DNA from: Ampullaceana balthica
Taxonomy: Eukaryota; Mollusca; Gastropoda; Lymnaeidae
Assembly: GCA_944989445.1 (NCBI GenBank)
Contig: CALYLW010000017.1
Coordinates: forward strand, 1,436,001-1,500,000
Length of the DNA: 64,000 nt
Direction of reading: 5' to 3'
Position 1 is the stretch's first letter; every line of letters begins with the position of its first letter. Below, in pieces: positions 1 to 12,000 of this stretch. The notes under the pieces are model-generated. The model was given only the letters and a program-made list of their open reading frames with translations, did no database searches and was not told the DNA's origin. Position numbers and translations under genes: made by a program.

Positions 1-22
1 ATCATCATCTTGAAGGCGTTTC
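1..22 (-). CDS. CLSPN: Claspin exon, partial, cut by the window edge
   Basis: After the acceptor TTTGCGTCTTCATTAG, 22 nt complete the split Met codon and encode KRLQDDD, matching human 'HMKTMLDDDKRQ'. The exon continues left of base 1, where the rest of the claspin C-terminus must lie. Confidence 0.9.
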
Positions 23-3000
23 CTAATGAAGACGCAAAAAAAACATTGAAATAAGAGTCAATAGTCAATTTTTATTTAGTATATTATTTGTTTTTTTGTT
101 GTTACTATTTTAGTTTGTAACACACAAGTAAAAGTTATAGTTACATATAAAAATATTATGTTTTATTGCATTTGAAAGGTGCAAAAGTTAGGTGTGGAGA
201 ATGTGTGTACTTTGTTAAGGAGATCCCTTCTCGAAGTTTAATAGAGTGCACACTTATTCTCTATAGTTCCAAATCCAGAATTTTCTTTATCTGTACATTC
301 TAATTCTATGGCATTGGTGTAAATATGGTTGCGCACTCCTGTTAAAAGATCTCTCATTATTTGTTAATGGCTGATGAGTCAATTTTCTGCATTTGTTTAC
401 TATTTAATATTTACATATAGTATAAATATAGACCTGCTTGTTACAAATATTGTATTTTCAAGTACATGAATTAAATTGCTTTAAAACTCCAACCAGTGTC
501 TTGAGTCGATTCTATTCAAGTGAACCTTACCCCTAGGCTATATTAACAAGATACTTAGAATTAGTAATAGGATACTTAAAATTAATAAAATAACTCAAAT
601 AATCACAGTGGCAAAATACTTTGATTTTTTGCATTTAAGGTGAAGAAAGGCTGAGTAACTTTGTTTCTTTGATATATAAAAATTGTGGCCATAAAATTTG
701 TCTGTATCGGAAACAAAAAAAAAGAAGCCACTCACATATGAACTCTTCCCACTTCCTCTCTAAGCATTTCCTCAGAAACTCCTGCCATCTCTTTATCTCC
801 TTCTTCCTCTTCTAAAATGTCATCTTCCTCATCAAGGTCCAAGTTTTCATCACTGTCAAATTCACTTCCTGAAGTGTATTAAAAATTCATTATGGATAAT
901 CAGATCATTGCAATTTTAATTAGTGTTAAAATAGATTGACTACTTCCTTAATGATGCACACACAAAAATTGGGATGATTAACTTATAATAGAAAGCAACA
1001 ATTATGTTGACGTTTTCTCATCTATTAAAAAATCACCTGACAGTTCGGCTTCCTCTTCCAAAAACTCCCTCCTAATTCTGAAAATGAATATAAAAATAAC
1101 ATAGACTAGGACAAAGTTCTAACCAAATATAAGTAAATTTGGAGACATGATAGACACAAAATTTTTCTTCTTCAAAAAAGGTCATTAATTTTATAACACT
1201 TTTTCAGATTTGTCCATTTCTATGACATCGCTAGTGTTTAAATATAACACATGTCATGAATAATTAATAATTTTATTATTAATGTGTTACCCTTTCTTTT
1301 TCTGTTTAAACCCTGTAAATTTAGGTTTTACTTCAGTATCACTGGATGAATCTTCTATTTCTGTGTCAGCCTCTCGATCTCCTACTTCTTCATCAGACTC
1401 CTCATTATCACTGCCAGATAAAACGGAACGATGTCCATTTGAATCAGATGAATTTTCATCTTCCTCACTTTCTGAAAACAGTGGCTGCTGATTTTTAAAA
1501 AAATTAAAAAAAGTTTAAATGATATATAAAATGCAAAGGTTAAAACTTACAACAAGAGTAATATACCAATATAATCAGACAATCATGACAAATCAGGAAA
1601 ATATCTGTATTGTATTTGACTGGAAAAAACTTATTTTGTTTACATTCATGTTTAACATCAATAAAAAAAAACAACACTAAATGTATAAACATTTCAAACA
1701 TTACCTTTAGTCTTTTAGCTTTTGGTGATTTAGTTTCCTCATCAGTTTTTGAAAGCACAGAAAATGGGTCATAGATATCACCATCGTTTTCACTGCATAA
1801 GTTGTTGAACTTCTTTGATGATTTTAAGTCAGTGCTATTATGGCTTGGCACCTTTTTACTGATTACAAAATTGTATTTTATCAATTCAGCTGTAACACCT
1901 ACAAAGATTAAAGATTAACTTGCATATAGAACAAAATGCATTCTAGCCAAAAAAATTTATACTAGTTACAACTTTTAAAATATTTTTTAAAACTCTCAGA
2001 ATAGACTTTGCGCAATGCATTTTAGTTTTTAAATTAAAATTTGCACATTGCTGGCTATCAAAGGGTCATCCTAACACAAGCTGTTAACAATATCCGAGTC
2101 CTAACATCAGGACTGGACCTGGACTGGACTGGTCGACCGTAGTTTCAATTCCTTCCTATTAGCCTATTACTAATAGTATTACCCAGAGTTAATATTTCAA
2201 TGTGCTAAATCCTCAAACAACTAGTAGGTTTCTTGCGAGTTGAGGGATGAAAAACTTAAAAAAGAAATTCCCCAACTTCACCGTTTACTCCACAATTTGG
2301 CATACAATCTATATACAGTGGGACCTGGCTAAGTTGACGGAGTTGGGGTATGAAAAATGGCGCCGAGGTAACCGATCATCGAGTTAAACGAAAACCAATA
2401 TGGCGGCAAAACATTAACATGCGCTTGAAATTTCTTTATATACATGATGTGCGTTAATTAGTGATGGGACGATTAATCGGAATCGTATAGGAATATCGGG
2501 ACCCTAATATTTCTTCACTCTTTCCTAAGGTTAAGACCGTTCGTTTTTAAGGACCGTTTAAATATAACCCAGGGTTCCCACTCAGTCTGGAAAAAGTCTG
2601 GAATTCTTAAAATAATTTTCCCGGTCTTGAAAGTCGGGAAAAGTTATGACTAGTCGGGAATTTTTATATATATATATTCGAAGTAAATGACTTTGATTAC
2701 GTCTCTGTGGTCATGTTTCGATTCCATTTAATAAAAAATAAGTTACCAGTTAATAATTGTCTGCGCATGCGTTAAAACTAAGGTCAAATTTTTCGCCTTG
2801 CCTCGTCCCATGGCGAATTTAAAAAAAAACAAAACATATCAATATGGTAATTTTAAGAATGCTTTTGACGTGCAGGATATCTATCACTATGAGACCGCAC
2901 TCGAATTTCCTCCGTCAATCAAATGATACGTGTAACTTGTAATATAAATAGTAACAAATGCGGCCTTGACCGTTAATCACATCAAAGGCGCACGTGTTTG

Positions 3001-6000
3001 ACCTAAGCGAATTTTTAAAAAATCATTCCTTATCAGAATTCGACCTACAACAGTGATGACGTGTACATTATATATATATAAATACTGGAATATTAAGAAA
3101 ATGATTTGATTTCTCCGTCACGCGCATGTTAGTCACAGTCACGTATCTTACTGGTAACAAAGCAAAACAAAATTATAAAAGAATAATAATTTTTTATTTA
3201 ATTATATAAAAACCACTGTCGATTCTCGATAAAAACCTTTATTTTCTTTTCTAAAGATATTCGTTTATCTTACAAAATAAAATGATTAATGCATCAGAAA
3301 ATGAATTAAGTTTAATAATAATATAACATGCACAGCGAAATAATGACGGATTAAAGACCACTATCGACATTTTCGAGTACCTCTGGTGAATACATACTCA
3401 ATCTAACGGAATCAAATTGAAAGTAAAAACATCATCTGGTAATTTTTATTGAAATCTCGTAGAATCACACAATAGCCGGAAGTCTCGAAGAAAGTGAGAT
3501 GTCAACACTGTTTTGAACTAAATAAATGAAAATATTTTAAAAATCTTTTTTCAAAAAGGACACGCTTTTAACATAATCACTACTTTTAGTTATGTCTCAT
3601 ATATAAGGGATTTATAGTCAAAAACTTTGTTTTTACAGCTATTTTTTTAAAACTTATAATAAAAACTCTTTACAATTCAGGCCTGATGCCCACACATCTT
3701 TTTTTACCTCTATTTTTTTTTATACCAAACACCTCATAAGCGACACCTCATAAGCGACCGCCCAACATTTTATACCACGGTGATGTGTTCACGTGGTGAA
3801 CTCATGGATGTCAACAAAGCAGACGGGTACCGATGCTTATATAAAGATAAACCAAACATGCAATAATTTAAATACGGTACATTTGATCGATCTGAAGGAA
3901 GGATGGATACAACATACAAATAGTGTGACTTAAATAAAAGCGTGTAAAATGCCAAAGTGCATTGCTAGGCGAACAGACGGGGATCGAGCTAACCGAAGTT
4001 AAGTTGCAAATTTGGCACTCTTTTGTGCTCGAAATATTAGGGCTCGGCGAATTTAAAAAAATCGAATTAACCAATGAAAAAATGCATAAACAAAGAGAGA
4101 ATTTGGCGGTTGCAATAAAAAACGTCGTCTTAATAGAGCTGACGAGTTAACCGGGCTCGAGTTAAGTGGGTCCCACTGTATATATAATACGCCTAAACGA
4201 GTAAGCCTGACGAATGACCCTCGATGGGGTTGACAGATCACAGTTGGCAAGCGTAGTGGGATGAAAAGTAAGAAGAAAAAAAGGGTGGGGGTGGGCAACG
4301 ATGCTTTGTGTGTCGTTCCTTCACAGAATAACATATGATTCACAGTTTAGTGGTTATCACGTTCGCCTTGCACACGGAAAGTCCTGAGTTCAAACCCCAG
4401 CGTGAACATTTTATTTTTTCAATTTTTAAAAATGTTTGTTTCTGCTTTTTTCTATTACTTCGTGCTTCTGTTTGTGTCCTTTCTCTCACCCCCCCCTCTT
4501 TGCATTATCTATGATGAGCATGTCTGCGGCGTATGCTACGCAGAGGGTCGTATCTCGTTTACTTATATTTTTACCAGACAATGTGAGCAGGCCAAGAGTG
4601 TTTCTAATTTGTTACATTCTCTTATGGGTTTTAAGACCTAAGAAAAAATACCTTACTACCGCTAACACTAACAGATTGCCTTTTTAAAAAACTATTATTG
4701 GTTAAAAGGTCATTTAAAAATAAGTGGCCTTACAACCTTAAAAACAACCATTAAATCTCCTTTTAAATGTCATCCTGGCAAGTTGACATTTAAAAAGTAA
4801 TAAGACATTTTATATATATACGAGCAACAAAGCCCGCCCAAGGCTTTTTTGTTTCCATTAATTAATCGTTAATTTCAATGAAAGTCAAAAATTGAAATGT
4901 ATGGTGTCATAAGTAACATTTATTAAACGTACTTGTCGTAAATCAAAATAACACTGGAAAGTCTTCTTTAAGTGACATCTTTTAACTAGCAACGCAAAAA
5001 GACAAGCGTATTGACATTATTTCGTCAGTCAATAGTTTAAAACCAAAATTTTCGTGTAATCGTCCGTAAATTTATTTATCGGCCGCAATATTTTACTTTT
5101 TAACTACCAGTACATTTATAAGTGGTGGGTCGATTAATCTTTAAAAAAATTTTAATTGTTAAAAATTTGTAACGATTAATCGAGAAATTAATCGTTAATT
5201 TCCGCAGCCCTAATATATATATATATAAATATATAAAACAAAAATACACATCACTGTTAACTCCTTTGTTAAGCTCACTATGTTGTTTTTCAAATTCACT
5301 GAGTTGACGAGCATTGAGCAAGAGAGCTGAACACAAGCACGGTGACATCAAAGCCTCTTTGATGTCACCATTGGACGATGCAAGCGCGGATTGCTAAATT
5401 TGATATATTCTCAGAACTTTTAAGGGAAAATGCCTTGCTACTGCTAACAGAGGGTTTAACAGTTAATTGATCAAACATGAAAACAAGCAATGGGTTGCCT
5501 GAAATCTTGTTTAAAACAAATGTTTGTGTATGCGAATTTAAAAGTTATATGCTGCTAAACAGTGTGTTCTTTTAGAAAATTATTTTAAAAGATTTTTAAT
5601 ATTTTCTTCATTAAATTGAAATTTTAAAGTTGTTATCTTCAAATTCTTGATTCCGTTAATTTAAATTCAAATCCCCCCTCCAACCTTTTCTTATTCCTGA
5701 AATGGTGAATTATCAACAAAGATTTGACACACAATGAAATCAAAGCACAAAGATTTGACACACAACGAACACCCAAGCACAAAGATTTGACACACAACGA
5801 ACATCCAAGCACAAAGAGTAACCTAATAGAAAGTCTTTAAAATCTTAAGTATTTCATGGAGACAACTATCATCAGAATAAGTTTGTCTGAGAGAACTACA
5901 ATTAATCAAAACAGTTATAATTTTACCTAATGGATCTGAATGAACGCTCCATTGATTGATCCATGCTGTTTTCATCTTCCATTGAAGAAGCTCTGACACC

Positions 6001-9000
6001 TCCGCTGGCTTGAGTTGTTAGGTTTTGGAAAATATCTCCAGCTGTAAATTGAAGGCTTGATTCTATGGCTAAAATGAAGATAAATAAAACCAATTGTTAA
6101 AATGTAAATGTCATAGGACCTGGAAGTAAGTTTTTTTCAAGACTTTTCCCCAAACAGCGGTGAAAGAAAAAATATAATTTAAAGCTGTGACACAATTTCT
6201 ATTTTATCATATCTACATAATTTTAAAAAATGAGTTTAGAAAACAAATATCCAAGCAGCAGGAGTTCATCTACACAGCTTTCAATAACACATTGTCTAGC
6301 ATTGCACATGTACTACTGTGCTAATTGCAATTCACATCTGGAGCACTTTTGTTCCAGGCAAGCTCAGGTTTTGAGGGGGTAATGTAGAGAATTCTGGAAA
6401 TTGGCTAAGAAAAGTAATAAATGTTTTGCTGGAGATATAAGTTCAAAACCAATTTTTAATAAGACAATATACTTTACACAGGAAGATGCAAGTAACTGAC
6501 ATCTTGCAAACAATAATATTTACACAACTCTTTATTTTATATCTGAGATAAATGTTGGATATTCTGGCTCGTACTCCTATGTATGTTGAGAGGGTTAACT
6601 GATGCTCAATAGATACTAATATAGCTATTAGCAACTAGCAGATTATTCAGTTTTGTTTGGAAACTTACGTTCTTGACTATTCAATCCTCTAAAAATGTTT
6701 CCTGCAGTAAGTTGTGTTGATTCTGAAATACAAAGAAAGAAATTGCTAAAATTTCTCTAAGAGTCTACACATTTTAAAAAACAAGAAGTAACTTTTTAAA
6801 AATAAAATTTCAGCTTTTAAAATTGGATTTTAAAAATATTTTTCAGTTACTTAAAAGAAGCTACAGTCGAACCCACTTAACTCGAGCTCGGTTACCTCGC
6901 CCAACCCATTATGTCGACGTTTTTTTTTGGAACCGCCAAATTCTCTCTTTGTCTTAGTATTTTCTCGTCGTTTAATTCTATTTTTTTAAGTCGCCGAAAC
7001 CTCGTAACACGAGCACAAAAAAGGGTCAAATTTACCACTTAACGTTGGTTATCTCGATCCCTATGACCAGCTTTTGAAAATGTTAGCTATGATTTTTTTA
7101 TAACCAAGGGAAGGGACCAATTTTCTGCCTCACCAGGGTCTGCTACTTCTGGTACTATGCTTCGGTAACTAAGCGAATACATTTTTTTAAAAATCAGTCA
7201 CTAGCGAACTCCACAAACAGTGATGACGTGTATTTTTATATTTATAGACCAGAATATTATTATTATTAAGAAAACGCTTTGATTTTGATGTCACGTTCGC
7301 TCGCGTGTTGGCTCTGGTATTCTGCCGTAACACAACATAAAATTAACTCCTGGTAATAAGCTAATATGCCAACTAAGTCCTGATAAAACGGAGTAAACAG
7401 TCATATTAAGATGGAATTTATTTAAATACCATATTATGTTTCACTCGTTAACTTGCCATAATTATTGTATTTCGCCGCGCACACGACGATCCCCCCCCAC
7501 CCAATAGGGTGGGGTTTAGGTGGGGTTGAGCTACACTCGCCATTTTCCAAGGCATGCTCTGACTCAATTTAAAAAGAAAAATGTTCCTTCCCCCCCAACC
7601 GACTGTAGATGTATAACAGTGGGGGAGGGGAGGGAAGGTCTCTCTTCTCGCGGTCTTGTATTGGTATGTCAAAGCAAGAGGCTTCCTTTTATATAAACAT
7701 CAAAGACCTGTCTAGCCTTCAACACCCTCATTATCCCTTGCTAGAAAACTCCGTAACTTGTCCCCCCCCCTGCCCGCCCCTTTGAGTTCACAGAGCGCTG
7801 TAGTAATAGCCGTGACCTTTGACCGTACAGTGCTTCGACAACTAAGCAAATTAAAATTTAGCATTCCTTAGCCGTAGGTTTAAGTAAACTAAAAGCCATG
7901 ACGTGTATATTATTTAGATACCGGAATAGGGAGAAAGCGATTTGAAGTCACCGTCGCTAACACAACAAAAACTAACTCCAGGGTAAAAAGCTATTACGGG
8001 CTTATTGAAGTTGCAGCTAAATGAATTATTTAAATTCCGAAGACTTAAAACTTAAATAAATAAGCCTAAATATTTTTAAAGATGTGTAAGCGGTTGTTCG
8101 ATAGTTGTAACTACGGTAAACACTAGTCCTAGCGTAATGGTAGTCAAATATTAACAATATTTGCCACTTTTTTCGACATGCCCAGAACGATGCGCGAACG
8201 ACTATATTTATTTGAATCTTGTTTGTTTTCCTTGGTCCTTATACAAATAAATGCCTTGGTATTTATTAGTAATAAACTTACACTAAGATTATGACTTTAA
8301 TTATAATTACATCATTAGTATTAGTATTAAATAGCATGAAATAATAAAGTTCAAGGACGAACGAGCAAATGAACTAAAACTAGAGCCTCAGTCTCAGTCA
8401 GAGCCGAGTCACTAATTCATTTACATAAATCATACTCGCAAGGACGTTCCATTTCGCATAATATAATATATCACATAATTTAACATTATATTGATATTTT
8501 TTATATTTCGATAAGATTCTGTTTAATCGTCCCATCACTAATTAACGCACAACACGTATATAAAGAAATTTCAAGTGCATGTTAATATTTTTGCCGCCAT
8601 ATTGGTTTTCGTTTTAACTCGATCATCGGTTACCTTGATGCCATTTTTCATACCCCAACGCCGTCGACTTAACCGGTTTCGACTGTAGTTATAAATATTA
8701 CTTGTCTCTAATTGATTTACCTGATGAATCCATTGTTGGTAGTTTAAATGATTCTCGGGCTAAACTTGATATTTTGTACTCTGGTCGTTGGGTCATTTTG
8801 ATAAAACTGCAGAGTTTTATAAATTTGTTATTAGCATACAGAATTTCTATCATTTATAATAAATTGTGCTTAAAACAAGGACATCATAATTAATATAAAA
8901 GACCATGCGTTAAAATCTTTTTCAATCTTTGTCAGAAATAAACTGAATAAAATGTCTTAGTGTTTATGAATGTTAAACAGTCTGAAAAAAAAGATAACAC

Positions 9001-12000
9001 AGCCTCTATTAAAATTAAAATGATTAAGGTGAATTTTTTAAAAAATAAATATTACTACACCCGTTGCTAGAGAGGTCAATGAGTACTTATTCAATCATGA
9101 AGCCCCTGTATTAAAGTCTTTAAAGCTGTGGTGGTCAAGAGTGCGTGAGGGCATGCAAGTTGCGGAAGCCACCCACACAGCATGGAGTGAAAAGAGAAGA
9201 GCCAGGAAAAAGGGGAGGAGAGAAGCAGGAGTAAACGCCATCGTCTCTTGAGGATGGAAGGATGCCATATAAAGCTGTGGAGGGTCTTGGTCAAGTACAA
9301 GATCATTAAAATTTTATTGCTGCAAGTCAAGCAAGTTTGTTTCAATCTGGTTAAAATGGTCAATAGTTATATTCGTTGCGCGCTGCAGAGATAATGAATG
9401 TATAAGTATCATTCTTACAAACACATTTTTTTTTAAATACCAAAAGTGAATAGAGAATAAATTTTTTTACCCATCCTTATCCAACATTGGTGAATTAGTA
9501 ATGGACTGTGATGATTCGTTGTGTTCATGCTGTGCAGATGTCAACTGACTAGCGTCTGAAGCATACAAGTCTGGGGAGCGAGAGTTTTCTCTTCTGAACT
9601 TCTCCTTTTGAATAAGGAAAGAAAATGAATAATGAATATATTAAATAAATGATAAACAATACACAAGTAAAAATAGATTTAAAACAAAATCACTAGGCTT
9701 AAACTTAAATATTAGAATAAAATGCACAAAAAGATACCTGACGACTTGGTTGTAATCCATCCCTTTGTGTTGCTTCATTGGACCATAAGCTCATCAAAGG
9801 ATCTAAGCAGTGAATTAAAGCAGAATTTATAGAATGATTTGCATTTATTTAGTGACAGCTGGACATTGTGCTGGACATTGTGCAACCCATCAGAGGCATT
9901 AAGTTTGCTGTCTTTTTTTCTCTTCAAACTGAAGTTGGATGGAAAACCATGAAAATGATGCTTTTTAAATTGTAATTTCTGAAACTTCGTTTCTGTTCTT
10001 CTGTCTGTGGCCACCTTTTTGTTTTAACTTGACTAGTTTTTCCATGGTAGGGATTCAGGATGTGAAGTTAATTTTAACACTTTTGTTTAATAATTTGTAC
10101 TGATTATGGTCATTGAAGCAACATCTAGATCTCTATTTGTCATTAATAAAGCTTACAATTTATTGTTTTATTCACACAAATTTTTTGTGTATCATTATCA
10201 TAAAGAAATGGAAATATTTTTTTTGATATCTAAAAGAGAAATATACATACCTCTATCCGAGCTAACTAAACTCTCAGTCTCCACAACATTCTCGTCATCA
10301 GCTTTTTTTGCACCATCTTTATTGGTTGAATCTTCAGCATTGTCTTCATCATCACTCTGTACAACTTTAGTCCTTTTCTTTTTGCGACTGAATAAAAGGA
10401 TGTCATCTGAAAAAAATGGAGAAAAAAAATATTGTTGCCTTAAAATATGGTTTACTAAAACCAGCAAGAGATTTTTTTGTTGTGTGTATAAGAAATGAAG
10501 GAAAATAAAATATGAGAAAAGCCACCTTGATCTAGATCTAAGTAAATCTTTATTGTTATATATTATAATTATGATATATACCATCTTCCTCATCATCTTT
10601 CTCCTCTTCATTTCCATTAGCTTCTTCCTCATCTTCGGAGGCATCAAAATGAAGATGAACGTCATTTGAATCTTCATCTACATTGCTTTCCTTTCCTCCA
10701 TCAGCACAAGACAACCCATCATCTTCATCCGAGTCTTCTTTCGCTTCTGTATCCAGCAGAGGGTTGTACTGCAATAAAATATGGAATAATTTATAAACAC
10801 TGTAACATAAAAAACTAATTCACCCATCAGTACCAATGTATCAGAACAAACCATAAGAAAGTGTGTTAAAGAGTTATTCAAATGATAATTTCCTTGAACA
10901 ATAAAGTTATGCAAGGCCTAAACTTACATCTTTCTCATCATCAGAGTCGTCATTATCAAACATCATTGCAGCATCTTCTTCTTCATCCTCTTCACTTGAA
11001 ACTGAGCTTTCTGTCATCTCCTCCTCCTCCTCTTCATCTACCTTCTCACCCTCAAACCCCTCCTCATTCTCAAGAGCATAAAGCTCTAACCTCCGCTGAC
11101 GGGCTTCTTCTCGCTTGATTCTCATCCCCACGTCCAACTGTTGTTTCAGTTTGATCAATTTAGAGCCTTTCAAGGTTGGAAAAAAATATTTGGGCATGAA
11201 AATTATGAAAGATGATAAACTAATAAATTCACTACAACATTCAAACATCGTAGTACTAATTACCTATATTATACTGTCATATCACAGATCTTAGCTTGAC
11301 ATTGGTTATTTTAAAAATTAAATGTTATTTTCACATTATAAACCCACCCAAAAAAGATGTTGCAGTAATTAATTGGTTTCAATTTTAGTGATGCTAAGTT
11401 CCCTGGAAAACTTTGACTCATTGCTTGTAACTAAGGCATAGCTAATGGCAGTGCATCATTTCACACAATTTAAAAAATAAATAACAATAGGTGAAATCAT
11501 AGGCAAAGAGCTGCAATTTCTGTATGTTTATCATCTTTGTCAGTACTGCACCTTTTAAGTACAACCGAGATAAAATAGAATCCAATTTTCAACCTAAAGT
11601 GCATATGTTCCAAACAGATGCCCGTGAATTAGAAACAGAATTGTAGATAAAATGTTTACCTGGTGTATAAGAATTATAGATAAAATGTTTACCTGGTGTA
11701 TCACTTGTGAGTATCTCATCTTCCTGTTGAACTTGATATGTTAGGGATTTAAGCTTCAACTCTTTCTTAGCACCTTCTTCTCCCTCTTTTGATATAATAC
11801 TGAACAGATACATTTAAAATTAAACTGAACTACATAAAAAGGTTCCTATTATCAATTTAAAAACATTATACATGGGGTACTGTATTTAAGCTTTGGGAAG
11901 AAAGTAAAATAATTGAATAAAATATTTTAGACATCTAAAGAGATAATAAAACGGTTAAAAGTGTGTTGTCAAAAGTCAAAAGAATTAAGTCTAAGCATTA

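Noticed and set aside
1282..1491. Plus-strand 69-codon frame rich in Ser
   Set aside because: It is the antisense shadow of a claspin exon.
4337..4408. Functional tRNA-Val gene
   Set aside because: Acceptor and anticodon stems do not pair properly and the anticodon is unclear.
5840..5900. Segment fitting phase 2 after exon 6068-5927
   Set aside because: The implied intron would be only about 31 nt and the frame soon meets a stop.
10106..11118. Plus-strand frames across 10.1-11.1 kb
   Set aside because: Antisense of the acidic claspin exons, whose GAA/GAT codons read as Ser/Phe-rich frames.
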